Source of the DNA: Myxacorys almedinensis A
Lineage (GTDB): Bacteria > Cyanobacteriota > Cyanobacteriia > Leptolyngbyales > Leptolyngbyaceae
Length of the DNA: 64,000 nt
Reading direction: 5' to 3'
Assembly: GCF_010091945.1 (NCBI RefSeq)
Contig: NZ_WVIE01000003.1
Span: forward strand, 211,051 to 275,050
Shown: positions 47,501 to 55,557 of the stretch, piece by piece
How positions within the stretch are numbered: the stretch's first letter is position 1
Layout of the letters: each line of letters opens with the position of its first letter
The notes under the pieces: model-generated
Seen by the model: the letters and a program-made list of their open reading frames with translations, nothing else
Told to the model about the DNA's origin: nothing
Database searches by the model: none
Made by a program: the position numbers and the translations under genes

Positions 47501-48211
47501 ATTGGCTTCAATGGCGATCGCTAAACCACTGACAATGCCGATCGCCGTTTTCCACACTGCGCCATCCCAATACGCCCAACGCAGGGGCAACTTTGACAGT
47601 GCGATCGCATCTGGAGAATTAATCGTCAGTGCGATCGCTTTTGTGCCGGGTAGGGTGAAGAGATCACAGGCAAGGTAAAGCCGATGAGGAATCGGGCGAT
47701 CGCCTGCAAACACGGGGAAGGCAGGCTGATCAGATGTATCAGATGTGGTCGCAAACGAGGTGCGATCGCTATACCGATCGGCGTCGGGCTGGCGCACATA
47801 CACCGCTTTCAGTTGGGCAGTGGTTACTAGAATTTCTCGCGTCGTTTCAAACACCACTTCCTCGTCTTCCCCTTCAGCAGGCGGAGCAGCCACCTGAGTT
47901 TGGGCAGGCACCAGCGCATCGACTGGGCTTCCTTCTGCCAACGTAAACGTCAGGGGCACTTTGGCAGGTTGAGGCGGCAGCAGTTGCGTGCCAATCAGAT
48001 TGAGAAAGGTGAGGAAGTTTTTTTCAGGAACGCGATTGAGGCGATCGCTGACCAACGCCGCCATCCGACCAAAGATCCGGAAGAGTGCCCGTCCGGCGTC
48101 GGGGTGCCCGTCGGCTCTGGGCTGCCAGCCTGCGTAGGTGCGAGCGAGTTGCTCGGTTTGGGCAACCATTTCGTCATAGCGGCGGCGATCGATTTTGGGA
48201 GGCTGAGACAT
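44597..48211 (-). CDS. Large baseplate wedge protein, gpJ/Afp11-like
   Basis: The 1204-residue protein has an N-terminal segment GRALFRIFGRMAALVSDRLN as in putative baseplate assembly proteins. A long beta-rich middle carries repeated F(Y/F)P-type domains (NDTFYIASDTVFARAGATV; LYWLRSRWDGGDFLLPPRV). The baseplate J core lies around residues 820-930 (SFGDGQFGKVPPAGRN, GGGQHGNQP, NRAVTVQDLEDLAY). The C-terminal region WELGRRVYKSDLYSLLESLEG matches the smaller wedge protein. It builds the ring around the spike and triggers sheath contraction. It begins 22 bp after the gp25 stop. Confidence 0.9.
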   Translation of the reverse strand: MSQPPKIDRRRYDEMVAQTEQLARTYAGWQPRADGHPDAGRALFRIFGRMAALVSDRLNRVPEKNFLTFLNLIGTQLLPPQPAKVPLTFTLAEGSPVDALVPAQTQVAAPPAEGEDEEVVFETTREILVTTAQLKAVYVRQPDADRYSDRTSFATTSDTSDQPAFPVFAGDRPIPHRLYLACDLFTLPGTKAIALTINSPDAIALSKLPLRWAYWDGAVWKTAIGIVSGLAIAIEANQPRIRVAPGTAIDGSGRLIQVASEQIVELEAHRSQTVLVVISADPANPNPIVIADAAVESHPTEQFIRLARLTIDAQGKIKPAISARRNSEGTAATSPSTNRAWQVTLNLPEIQPHSLDGTTAAWLQIELQGTLSADQRPLPRLDRITATANLNPRDLAPDLCLFNAVPIDLSKDFYPFGEQPRFNDTFYIASDTVFARAGATVTLDVTVSNLEVNKTGGADLAWEVWNGSRWERVVPRDATKQFTEFGKKNTITFTLPATTAPTIVNNETHYWARGRLVRGNYGSAATYQQRLDSNGRPVLVNNNPIYDLVPESFKPPVIESLRLAYSHQLTQAITTYRSFNDFDYQDPIINLTAPDSSFQPFTPSIDLHPALYLGFDRPFANRAIALYLQVALPLPGDVAEAVRQYPPDATPPQIIWEYASPSGWTSLGVLDETNAFAERGLIRFIGPNNFALRSLFGQSLYWLRSRWDGGDFLLPPRVHRVLTNTTWGSQSLTLTDELLGSSDGSPHQTFRTARSPILFAQQLEVQETGQPDASWVRWQEVSDFYNSGMHDRHYVLDRLTGAVSFGDGQFGKVPPAGRNNLRFARYQTGGGQHGNQPIGAVNQLKTTVPYVDRVTNLEAASGGADQEPLLQAQQRGTTVLRHQNRAVTVQDLEDLAYAASPDVSSARAIAPHFDPIGLQWLPIYPLPLERPGEIRVNVSTPAALEIRLYGGGQAAPYVQQSLRQGQTFSYTVTAEQFQIGQQWQLTLLNPTANSVQGQVSITYPTGSINAAEFTAPPSTPTPATSRDLQDNPYGDVPDAGQVDLIILPRSSARQPTPSLALLDRVRSYIRDRTAATLTCRVTEPDWVEVTVTAQIVPLAPESADAVRVAAIHALTRFLHPIDGGANAGWELGRRVYKSDLYSLLESLEGVDHIHSLSIRNIPSLANLSEASPDPGEDDPTITRLASDRLDRFMIYSGIHQITLK

Positions 48212-48233
48212 AACAAATACTTTGAATAGAGCG

Positions 48234-48620
48234 TTATTCTAGGTAAAACGGATAAACCAAATTAAAGCGATTATTCGTTGTCCGAACTTGATAATTGATT
48301 TGAATCAGCAAGCAGTTTGGCTGGTCAGGGTCAGGAGCCGCATCCACATCCAACACATCAATTCGCGCTTCCCACTCAATGAGCGATCGCCGCACCTCGC
48401 TGACCACTTGCCCGATCGCGGCGGGGCTATTGGCGGCAAACACAAAGTTGTGAATCCCACACCCAAAGTCTGGGCGCATGATTCGCTCGCCCGGAGCCGT
48501 GCTGAGAATCATCCAAATGGCTTGACGCACCGAGGTTTCGTAGTATGCCAGTTGGATTTGTCCCGTGCCATCGAGGGTGGGGGGCGTTGCCCAGCCAACC
48601 CCCAAAAAATCGCTGTTCAT
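48234..48620 (-). CDS. gp25-like baseplate protein
   Basis: The 128-residue protein starts MNSDFLGVGWATPPTLD and carries the GPW/gp25 fold: VRQAIWMILSTAPGERIMRPDFGCGIHNFVF with the conserved EP/ERxMxPDFG motif (split). It closes the baseplate and nucleates the sheath. The ATG overlaps the PAAR gene stop (ATGA), which fixes the start at 48620 rather than an upstream frame. Confidence 0.93.
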   Translation of the reverse strand: MNSDFLGVGWATPPTLDGTGQIQLAYYETSVRQAIWMILSTAPGERIMRPDFGCGIHNFVFAANSPAAIGQVVSEVRRSLIEWEARIDVLDVDAAPDPDQPNCLLIQINYQVRTTNNRFNLVYPFYLE

Positions 48621-48940
48621 ATCGCTTTCACTCGTGTCTGTGTAACGGTAATCGTCAGCCCCGTGCCCGTAGGCAGGCAAACGGCAGTGCTATCTTGCAA
48701 CAGCACGGGTTGACCCATGACTTTGATGCGGGTGGCAGCCTGCACCCATTGAGCCGTGGTGCAAGGTCCAACGTTGGCGGGGGGTGTTGGGTTGGCGCAG
48801 CCTGCGATCGCATAAGGAAACGGTTGGGTGACGATCATCTGACCCATGACTTTGATGCGGGGATTGGGTTGAGTGGGCTGTGCTAGACCACCATGGGCAC
48901 AAATCGCGGTTGCGCCTACATGCATTAAATAACCTGGCAT
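48617..48940 (-). CDS. PAAR-like spike tip protein
   Basis: The 107-residue protein caps the spike and sharpens it. The N-terminus MPGYLMHVGATAICAHGG has metal-binding Cys/His. The motif RIKVMGQ occurs twice (about 28-34 and 71-77), encoded by identical 21-bp DNA, marking the two-fold internal repeat of PAAR/DUF4280-like tips. Cys14, Cys48, Cys59 and Cys88 with His7/His16 may bind a metal. It overlaps gp25 by 4 bp and follows the spike gene. Confidence 0.87.
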   Translation of the reverse strand: MPGYLMHVGATAICAHGGLAQPTQPNPRIKVMGQMIVTQPFPYAIAGCANPTPPANVGPCTTAQWVQAATRIKVMGQPVLLQDSTAVCLPTGTGLTITVTQTRVKAI

Positions 48941-48969
48941 TTCGTCACCTCTGGGTTTGCGTCACGGGT

Positions 48970-49665
48970 TTATTTCACTTCCAATGCGCCATAGTTGACA
49001 TTGACACCTGACAAACAATTCAGCGCAATTTCTTTCGTAGCTTGCACGGTGCAGGTATTTTGCGATCGGATTTCGCATTTTTTGTTCGCTTCAATCGAGA
49101 CATTATTGCCCTCGATCGCCACATCACCCGAACTTTTCAATGTAATATCTCCCTGTGCTTCAACTTTAAAGTTTTTCTTGACCTTTAGCGTGACCGAATC
49201 CGTTTTAGAATCGATTAAAATTTCGTTGTTCTGGGTTTTGTCGCGAATGATAATTTTCTCTTCTCCATCTGTATCATCTAATATAATCACATGACCGCTT
49301 CGAGATTTGATCATCCGAATATTATTCTTGCCTTGCTTATTGGAGTCGGGCGGTGCGTCTTTTCCATTCCACAAAGCCCCCAAAATGTAAGGTTCGTCAA
49401 TATTGCCATGCTCAAACGCAACCAACACCTCATCATTAACTTCTAAAGGAAAATAGATACCGCGATTTGCCCCTGCCATCGGCGTTAAGACCCGCGCCCA
49501 ATCGCTCTCGTCATCATTTGACATCCAGGGCAGTTTTACCTTCACTCGCCCCAGGGCTGCCTCATCTTTTGTGTTGGTCACAAGACCCACCGTTACCCCG
49601 TAATAAAATTGGGAACTCGTGTTCGATGATCCAAGCAAATCTGCTAATACGTCCCGTCCGGTCAT
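48970..49665 (-). CDS. Spike protein, gpV/VgrG C-half-like
   Basis: The 231-residue protein has an OB-fold start (GVTVGLVTNTKDEAALGRVKV) with KLPWMSNDDESDWARVL and GIYFPLEVNDEVLVAFEHG, typical of gpV/VgrG gp5 domains. A C-terminal beta-helix of short repeats follows (IIIRDKTQNNEILIDSKTDS, VTLKVKKNFKVEAQGDITLK). It forms the trimeric needle. The gpD-like half is encoded by the preceding gene with a 4-bp overlap; together they correspond to Afp8. Confidence 0.92.
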   Translation of the reverse strand: MTGRDVLADLLGSSNTSSQFYYGVTVGLVTNTKDEAALGRVKVKLPWMSNDDESDWARVLTPMAGANRGIYFPLEVNDEVLVAFEHGNIDEPYILGALWNGKDAPPDSNKQGKNNIRMIKSRSGHVIILDDTDGEEKIIIRDKTQNNEILIDSKTDSVTLKVKKNFKVEAQGDITLKSSGDVAIEGNNVSIEANKKCEIRSQNTCTVQATKEIALNCLSGVNVNYGALEVK

Positions 49666-50732
49666 GGTAGCTTCCTCCGTGCTGTGAAATCTGTGGAATA
49701 CCCGACATTGCGAGAATAGGTGTGAGTTGCTGAAGTGACTTCATATTCTCCGCTAAACCGCCGACCGACCCCTGCAATGGTTACGTTGATGCCAGCCTTT
49801 AGATCAGGCAAGCCCTGACAGTGACCCTCTGCGCTAATGTAGAGCGAGGCTTGCTGGTTAAATTGCTGAAGCGCGATTTGATCGGCTTCTTCTTGACTTG
49901 CGATCGGGAGATCCAAAATAGCCCGTTTGACGGCTCCAAATTCTTGCTTTGCGATCGCAGGTCCCGTTTTAGATGATCCTGGTCTGGGCGCTTCGATTTT
50001 TGAAGACGCTTTGCCTATAAACAGCTTTTTTTCCTGGGGGTTCCAGCCCCGCACCTCGACCTGAGTCACCTGGCTCAGCACACTGAGGCGCGGCGAAAAT
50101 TCCAGCAAGGTTTCTCCCCACGTTAGGGTTAGGGTGCTGGCGCTTTGGCGTTGGGCAGGGCGAAAATGCAGAGTTTTATCCTCAATCGTCACGTCGTAGT
50201 TGATGCGGTTGGCGCGGGTTTGCAGAAAGTTCCAGTCGGTTTGATTGTGCTGCCAAACATGGTCTAGCCGAATTTTGGTATCTTCGACTTGAGCCGCCAA
50301 GTTTGCCTCTGTCGCAATTTTGCGGGCAATGTCACTCTCTTTCATTTGCTTAAACGATCGCGTCTTTTCCCCCAGCATCAACCGATAGCGAAAATCATGC
50401 CCCCGCACTACCAAAGTGGGATAGTCGTCTTTCTCAAACTGCGTTTCTAACCCCGTGATTTCCCCAATCATCAGCCGCTGCGATCGGTTTCCATACCCCA
50501 TCTGAATCTCGACCTCATTGCCAATCTCAAACAGTGCATCATCTGCCCATGTCACTTGCCCTTTAACCAAATCCCAGGTGTAAATTTGCAGGGTAAACAT
50601 GCCCATCGTGTCTACCGATTGATCAACCGTGGTCGTGAGCAGATCGGCATAAGCTGCGATCGGCAAGCGCCGTTGGTTGATCAAAATATCCAGGGTAGGG
50701 GCTAGGGTTTGAGCACCGGAAAAGAGGTTCAT
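49662..50732 (-). CDS. Spike hub protein, gpD-like
   Basis: The 356-residue protein matches phage late control D / VgrG N-terminal hub domains: LDILINQRRLPIAAYADLL, FEIGNEVEIQMGYG, MIGEITGLETQF, RGHDFRYRLMLGEKTRSF, and the WNFLQTRANRINYDV motif. It threads between tube and needle. It ends in a 4-bp overlap with the gpV-like gene. About 130 bp of degenerate 12-bp repeats separate its start from the LysM gene upstream. Confidence 0.92.
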   Translation of the reverse strand: MNLFSGAQTLAPTLDILINQRRLPIAAYADLLTTTVDQSVDTMGMFTLQIYTWDLVKGQVTWADDALFEIGNEVEIQMGYGNRSQRLMIGEITGLETQFEKDDYPTLVVRGHDFRYRLMLGEKTRSFKQMKESDIARKIATEANLAAQVEDTKIRLDHVWQHNQTDWNFLQTRANRINYDVTIEDKTLHFRPAQRQSASTLTLTWGETLLEFSPRLSVLSQVTQVEVRGWNPQEKKLFIGKASSKIEAPRPGSSKTGPAIAKQEFGAVKRAILDLPIASQEEADQIALQQFNQQASLYISAEGHCQGLPDLKAGINVTIAGVGRRFSGEYEVTSATHTYSRNVGYSTDFTARRKLP

Positions 50733-50745
50733 AACTAGGTTTCAA

Positions 50746-50852
50746 GCATTGGTTTAAGTGTTGATTCAAGCGTTGATTCAAGGATTAGTTTAAGCATTCG
50801 TTTAATAATTGGTTTAAGTATTAATTTAAGCATTGGTCTAAGCATAGGTTCA
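50746..50852. repeat. Nine degenerate 12-bp tandem repeats inside the operon
   Basis: Units close to GCATTGGTTTAA follow each other in perfect 12-bp register: 50746, 50758, 50770, 50782, 50794, 50806, 50818, 50830 and a shortened last copy at 50842. They lie between the LysM gene stop and the gpD-like start. On the sense strand they read TTAAACCAATGC with repeated ATG and TAA, so they are not coding. Confidence 0.92.
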
Positions 50853-50864
50853 GCATAGTTTGTT

Positions 50865-51584
50865 TTAAAGTCGCAGTGGGGGCACAGTGATGCGTTGTCC
50901 CGGAATCAGCGCTAACGGATTGTCCATCTGATTGGCTTCGGCAATCACCCGCCACAGCCGGGGATCGTTATATTCCTCGGCGGCAATGCTGCTGAGGGTT
51001 TCGCCACGCCGCACCAAGCGGGTTGGATCGTCGATCGGGTTTTGGGCTTTTTGCCGCATCTCTGGAGGCAGCCATTCTTCAAATTCGCAGGTGAGCGTCG
51101 CGCGGATCGGCACGCCACTTGGCAAAAATCGCGTAAAACTTTTGCTGACTTGCCGTAATACCCCCTGAAATAGCACGGCATCCCTCAAACCCCACACCAG
51201 TCGGCAAATCGGCGGACGCAATTTTCCGCCTAGCCCCCCTTTCTTTTCGGTGAGGTGGTAAATGCGGCTGGTGTGGCGTCGCACATCGGGCGATCGCCCA
51301 AACAAACCAACGCTGGGCAACAGCGACGATCGCCCCAGGGCTGCCGTTGCCAAGGTGCTGCCCAATCCTGCGATCGCAGGGGCAGGTAAGCTGGTGTCGA
51401 AAAATAGCGCCACGCTCAAAACAGCAGGGTCGTCTGCTGGAACTGGGCCATTTACGCCCTGCCGCCAGCCCACTTTGCTGATATCGATTTGGTTGGGGTT
51501 AAAAAGCGCTTCGATCGGGTTAATTACATCAAAGTTGGGGTAGCTGTCTTCTACCAAAATCTTGAGTTTTACAAGTTCTGTCAT
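50865..51584 (-). CDS. LysM tube-baseplate adaptor (Afp7-like)
   Basis: The 239-residue protein starts MTELVKLKILVEDSYPNFDV and ends in a LysM domain (about 189-237: RRGETLSSIAAEEYNDPRLW, NPLALIPGQRITVPPL). The N-terminal part EALFNPNQIDISKVGW is characteristic of the tail proteins that join the tube to the hub in injection systems (CIS7/Afp7). A loop rich in Ala/Gly/Ser (about 68-95) is specific to this protein. The 4-bp overlap with the preceding Pro-rich gene indicates coupling. Confidence 0.9.
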   Translation of the reverse strand: MTELVKLKILVEDSYPNFDVINPIEALFNPNQIDISKVGWRQGVNGPVPADDPAVLSVALFFDTSLPAPAIAGLGSTLATAALGRSSLLPSVGLFGRSPDVRRHTSRIYHLTEKKGGLGGKLRPPICRLVWGLRDAVLFQGVLRQVSKSFTRFLPSGVPIRATLTCEFEEWLPPEMRQKAQNPIDDPTRLVRRGETLSSIAAEEYNDPRLWRVIAEANQMDNPLALIPGQRITVPPLRL

Positions 51585-52783
51585 CGTCCACCTCGCCGTT
51601 CTCGTTCAACTGCCATTCGCCGTAATAGTCGTCGTTCGACTTGAAGGGTCAATGCTGCCACATCGACTTTGGGAGGAACATCAGGAGGACGCGGTTGTTC
51701 TGGGATGGGCGCTGGGCTGGCAGGTTGAGCCGCCGCAGGTTGAGAGACCGTATCGTGAGACAGGGCAGAGGAGCGCTGTGCTAAAGCTTGGGAGTGATTT
51801 TTTTGAATGGTTTCAGCGTCTGGTCTATGGGGTAACGCAGGCTGTGAGGAACGTTGGGCAGCAGGGGATTCGGGGATCTGCGATTGGCTCTGCCAAACTC
51901 CGAAGGATCGCGCCGCTACCATCGGAGGATTTAGAGAGTTGGAGAGTTGGAGAGTTGGAGGGTTGGAGGGTCGCACTAATGGCATTGAGTTCGCCAATTG
52001 TGGTTGGGGATCAGACCAGCGATCAGCTTGATCAAGTCGATTAGCGCGGCGGGAAAATACGAGTTGATCAGATGAAAGATCAGCCTTTGAATTTTTTTGA
52101 AACGCTTTTATTGGTGAGGCAGAAACAAGTTTGATAGCACTTGGTGCAACAGAGCGCTGAATTGAAACTGCATCAGATCCTGGCTCCGTTGCATCCCTGA
52201 ACCCTTGCGAAGCGACCCTCTCCCAGTCGGGCATCCGAGGCGAAATTAGCATCGAAGGCTGCACGATCGGCAGGGTTCTTCCCTCAGCAGCCCCCAAGGC
52301 GCGATTAGCCCCATCCCCCAGTGGCTCCGATGCTCGGCTTGAAGTTGCGGCGTTGTGAATCGGCATAGAGGGCGACAGTGACCCCAAATCTGACCCAGGC
52401 AAGTCAGCGGATAAGCTTGCCTGGGCTGCCGTTGCTGCCGTAGAGTTTGTAAATTTAGCTTGAATAACGGTCGGTTGGCTGACAGATAGCTGGGGCTGCC
52501 GAGAGGTAGAACTTGGTGCGGCAGAGGTCGGTTCAGAATTGAGCGGGACGGGTTGGGCATATACGATCGCAGGTGCATTTGCCTGCTCGTCGATCGTCGC
52601 GGCATAGCGTTGCCGGAGATGATCAACTAAAGGCAAGCGATCGTAGAGATCGAGCGATCGCCCAAAAATCTGATGGGCAAGCCGAGTTGCGCCGCCCCCC
52701 GGCTGCACCACAGGACGCAACAATCGACGAGTCAAGCTTGGATTTAAGGCAGTCTGCCAAGACTGTAGGGATGAATCGCTCAT
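51581..52783 (-). CDS. Pro/Ser/Gln-rich protein of unknown function in the injection operon
   Basis: The 400-residue protein has a conserved-looking basic N-terminus (NPSLTRRLLRPVVQPGGG; LAHQIFGRSLDLYDRLP; about 1-65), a long disordered middle of Pro/Ser/Ala/Gln (about 70-360) and a short C-terminal helix (VAALTLQVERRLLRRMAVER). It lies between the inner tube and LysM genes. The design, two short ordered ends and a disordered tether, could suit a length-setting or tethering protein, but no family was recognised and the position is unlike Afp14. Confidence 0.75.
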   Translation of the reverse strand: MSDSSLQSWQTALNPSLTRRLLRPVVQPGGGATRLAHQIFGRSLDLYDRLPLVDHLRQRYAATIDEQANAPAIVYAQPVPLNSEPTSAAPSSTSRQPQLSVSQPTVIQAKFTNSTAATAAQASLSADLPGSDLGSLSPSMPIHNAATSSRASEPLGDGANRALGAAEGRTLPIVQPSMLISPRMPDWERVASQGFRDATEPGSDAVSIQRSVAPSAIKLVSASPIKAFQKNSKADLSSDQLVFSRRANRLDQADRWSDPQPQLANSMPLVRPSNPPTLQLSNSLNPPMVAARSFGVWQSQSQIPESPAAQRSSQPALPHRPDAETIQKNHSQALAQRSSALSHDTVSQPAAAQPASPAPIPEQPRPPDVPPKVDVAALTLQVERRLLRRMAVERERRGGR

Positions 52784-52786
52784 AGC

Positions 52787-53308
52787 TCATAGTCCCGGAA
52801 TAATGCCTGCTCCGCCAACGGCTCCCAATAGCTGAGATGCCAACGGTTTTGTAATGCCGCGATGCACCAGTTCTAGCTGCGTCACCGCCACCTCTGTGGT
52901 GTTGCTGGCATTAAACTGCGGACCGATCCACTTCACCGGATACGCATCCCGAAAATTCCACCACATGACCGGCAGCCGTTGGCGATCGAGCAGCAAAACC
53001 GACCCATTCAGCAGCGTCACAATGCCCTGAGCCGTTGCCGAATACCAATTCCACAATAGATCCACATTTGTCAGGCCCTGAGTTAAGACCAAATTGGGAT
53101 AGGTCACCTGAGTTGGAAACTGGTGAACGAAGCCATTCACGCCGCCTTCCCGATATTCCTGCACCTCAATTTCGCTTTCCAACCCCGAAACTTCTGAAAA
53201 TCCTCCGGCAATTAAGCCGCCGATTTCCACCAAAAAGTTGTACCCCATAAACGGGTCAGGGCGCAGAAAACGGTGCAGTCGATCGGCTGATCCAACGATG
53301 TTTACCAC
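52787..53308 (-). CDS. eCIS inner tube protein B
   Basis: The 173-residue Hcp-like tube protein begins VVNIVGSADRLHRFLRPDP. The TIGR02241-type tail-tube signature is DPFMGYNFLVEIGG, GGFSEVSGLESEIEVQEYRE, and GPQFNASNTTEVAVTQLELVHRG split over the C-terminus. The GTG at 53308 is preceded by AAGGAG at 6-nt spacing, so an upstream start was rejected. This tube is longer than tube A and ends in a Gly/Ala/Leu tail, as in the adaptor tube that contacts the baseplate (Afp5-like). Confidence 0.9.
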   Translation of the reverse strand: MVNIVGSADRLHRFLRPDPFMGYNFLVEIGGLIAGGFSEVSGLESEIEVQEYREGGVNGFVHQFPTQVTYPNLVLTQGLTNVDLLWNWYSATAQGIVTLLNGSVLLLDRQRLPVMWWNFRDAYPVKWIGPQFNASNTTEVAVTQLELVHRGITKPLASQLLGAVGGAGIIPGL

Positions 53309-53523
53309 GGTTCGCTCCTTGCTGATTGATCTTGCGATCGCTGATTTATTCGTGCCACTTCTGCCACCCACTGCTGCCGTTCCCGGTGTGCCAGCGTCAT
53401 GATTTGGTCATACGACCAGTGAAAATAATACGCCAGATACGCTACCTCCTCGCGCAAGCGATCGCTGGGGTAGCGAGTTACTCCCCCACGGGCACTGGCT
53501 CCACCTGAAACTCGCCCTGGCAA
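53302..53523 (-). CDS. Small helical DUF6760-like protein
   Basis: The 73-residue product contains YPSDRLREEVAYLAYYFHWS and LAHRERQQWVAEVARIN, the pattern of the short helical proteins (DUF6760-like, named from memory) located between tube genes of injection systems. The start is uncertain: the TTG at 53523 overlaps the upstream gene by about 45 bp and no better start is visible. Its end overlaps tube B by 7 bp. Confidence 0.75.
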   Translation of the reverse strand: MPGRVSGGASARGGVTRYPSDRLREEVAYLAYYFHWSYDQIMTLAHRERQQWVAEVARINQRSQDQSARSEPW

Positions 53524-53843
53524 TGGGGACAGGTAACGTGCAACCGGCTGTGGTTGTTCTGGTTGATGCGCTGATAAAAATCTTGCAAATAAACCAGATC
53601 AGCCGAAAACAGTTTTTCCAGCATTTTAGGATTGACCGCTGGCAAATCGCCCAGCCGCGTAATTACCCGCGAGAGCAAAATCAGCACCAGATACCCCGGA
53701 TTTGCCTGCACTCGCGGATCTTGTAACGGGGCAATTTCGTCGTAGGCAGTCGAGAGGCGCATCGTGCCTTCACAGTGCACCGTCCCCTCTGGGTCGAGAT
53801 AGCCTTGGGGCAACAGGAATGGAAATTCGGTCTGCTCAAGCAT
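53478..53843 (-). CDS. Zinc-ribbon tail-assembly-like protein
   Basis: The 121-residue product starts MLEQTEFPFLLPQGYLDPEG and resembles the short phage tail assembly proteins (T4-gp-like) between tube genes. It has RLSTAYDEIAPLQDPRV, a helical body VLILLSRVITRLGDLP, and a single CPHC near the C-terminus that may pair with another cysteine pair in a partner. It probably assists tube assembly. The ATG at 53843 was chosen over an upstream TTG. Confidence 0.75.
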   Translation of the reverse strand: MLEQTEFPFLLPQGYLDPEGTVHCEGTMRLSTAYDEIAPLQDPRVQANPGYLVLILLSRVITRLGDLPAVNPKMLEKLFSADLVYLQDFYQRINQNNHSRLHVTCPHCQGEFQVEPVPVGE

Positions 53844-53902
53844 AAATTCCAAGCACAGATTCAAAGAGAAAAAGACAGACGCTAGCGGTTGACCCGCCGC
53901 CG

Positions 53903-54355
53903 TTATGACCAGCGATCCACAGTGACCCCTTCATGCACCAATTCCAGCGACTCGATCGCAACGCCATCGGTGGTGGCATCCAAATCGGGGGCAGTCCAGG
54001 TGGTGGGCCAGCAGTTGGATAAATTCCAGCGAATCTTTTCTGCCCCGGTTTGATCGAGCAGCACGATCGACACTTCTCGTCGGTCGGTCGTTCCATTCAT
54101 CACCCCCTGACGCCAGCGCCACAGTTCATCATTGTTGGTGATGCCGCGTTGCAGGGTGATGTTGCCGTAGCTGTTGAGACCGGGCAGTTTCCGCATCGTG
54201 GGCGGATCGGTTCCCTCGCGATATTCAGTTGCAGTTTGGGTCGTGTTTAACCCAGAACACTGTCTAAATCCGGCGTGAATAATGCCATTCCACTCAACGA
54301 AAAAGTTATAGCCATAATACGGATCAGGCTGGTGGGGAGGCTTGCGATCGGCCAT
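53903..54355 (-). CDS. eCIS inner tube protein A
   Basis: The 150-residue tube protein starts MADRKPPHQPDPYYGYNFF, with the Hcp-like signature FFVEWNGIIHAGFRQCSGLN, TEYREGTDPPTMRKLPG and SLELVHEGVTV near the end. It forms the main hollow tube delivered on contraction. It differs from tube B in loop lengths but shares the YNF(L)VE(W/I) and ELVHxG motifs. Confidence 0.92.
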   Translation of the reverse strand: MADRKPPHQPDPYYGYNFFVEWNGIIHAGFRQCSGLNTTQTATEYREGTDPPTMRKLPGLNSYGNITLQRGITNNDELWRWRQGVMNGTTDRREVSIVLLDQTGAEKIRWNLSNCWPTTWTAPDLDATTDGVAIESLELVHEGVTVDRWS

Positions 54356-54423
54356 AGTTGAACCTCAAATAAAGAGTAAATAAAGCAAGGAAACGTAGAC
54401 TCAGCATGGAATAGGACTCGGCT

Positions 54424-55554
54424 CTAAGCCGCCGTGACGCCGCTCGTGCCATGAATCAAGCGAACCACGATAAACTCGTTCGGCAGAGTCGGCGCAAGCC
54501 CAATTTCGGTAATCACTCGACCGCGATCGCGCTCCTCTGGGGGATTGGTTTCTGCATTGCACTTCACGAAAAAGGCTTCCTGGGGAACCCGCCCCTGAAG
54601 AGCACCTTGCTGCAACAGAGTTTCACAGAACGCATTTAGCTCTCGCTCGATCCGAATCCACAGTTGAACTTCGTTCGGCTCAAACGCCACATCCGCCAGA
54701 CGCAACTCCACCCAGCGCACCACCGTCAGAAACAACCGACGCACATTGATATATCGCCAGTTCGCATCGGTGCTCAGCGTCCGCCCGCCCCAAACTCGGA
54801 TGCCTCGCCCCGGAAACGCCCGCAGACAGTTGATGCCTGCCACTTGCAGGTCTGGGTTGAGCCGAAACTGGTCAGCATTGGTGAGCGCGCGTTTGACATC
54901 CAAAACCCCTTCGAGGGCATAGTTTGCCGGAAGCTGATGCACCCCCACGGCGCGATCGCTGCGAGCAAAAACCCCCGCCACATGCCCACACGGCGGCACA
55001 AAACTGCCGATCGGCTGATTCTCGTCTTGAATCCAGGGAAAATACAGCGCGGCGTTAGCGCTAGAGAGCGATCGCTGTTGATGTTGCACCGCATCTAGGC
55101 TCAGGTCGTAACCCGCATCCAGAATCGCAAAGCGATCGCCCAACTGATCGCAGTGGTCTAACACAGCTTGCTGCATGCGTCGGATTTGCTCCGATGAGCG
55201 GGTCGGATGCACGATGTCAGGAGCGCACACAAGATCCATTCGATCGAGGGGCGCGATCGCGTCTAGCCCCTGAGCCAAGGCGTTCTCAACCGGCAGATTT
55301 GGGTCGAGGCGGATCACGTAGCATAACTGTCCTCCGTTGTTAAAAAATCCATACACAGCCGACGATAGATAGCCAGCAGATCGCCCAAAGCTCGCTGTAA
55401 ACTGCGTCCAGAGGGTCAGGGCTTGAGGAATGTTTACCGCTCCGGTGTCGGCAAATCCCAGAAAAGCGCAGACGCCGGTGAGCAATTCGGGTGCAGGCGT
55501 TGGAAAAATTTCTTCTAGATAAACACCGGGCGATCGCGAGTGCAGACGTGCCAT
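54424..55554 (-). CDS. eCIS contractile sheath protein B
   Basis: The 376-residue sheath protein starts MARLHSRSPGVYLEEIFPTP and ends FIVVRLIHGTSGVTAA. Conserved sheath features are the N-terminal PGVYLEEI handshake strand, the middle SGHVAG-like motif (PPCGHVAGVFARSDRAVGV), GIRVWGGRTLS, and the C-terminal FFVKCNAETNPPEERDRGRVI. It lacks the inserted domain of the larger sheath. It starts 3 bp after sheath A, so the two are produced together. Confidence 0.93.
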   Translation of the reverse strand: MARLHSRSPGVYLEEIFPTPAPELLTGVCAFLGFADTGAVNIPQALTLWTQFTASFGRSAGYLSSAVYGFFNNGGQLCYVIRLDPNLPVENALAQGLDAIAPLDRMDLVCAPDIVHPTRSSEQIRRMQQAVLDHCDQLGDRFAILDAGYDLSLDAVQHQQRSLSSANAALYFPWIQDENQPIGSFVPPCGHVAGVFARSDRAVGVHQLPANYALEGVLDVKRALTNADQFRLNPDLQVAGINCLRAFPGRGIRVWGGRTLSTDANWRYINVRRLFLTVVRWVELRLADVAFEPNEVQLWIRIERELNAFCETLLQQGALQGRVPQEAFFVKCNAETNPPEERDRGRVITEIGLAPTLPNEFIVVRLIHGTSGVTAA

Positions 55555-55557
55555 GGG

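Noticed and set aside
50746..50852. CRISPR array
   Set aside because: Repeats are 12 bp, contiguous and degenerate, with no spacers; no cas genes in the window.
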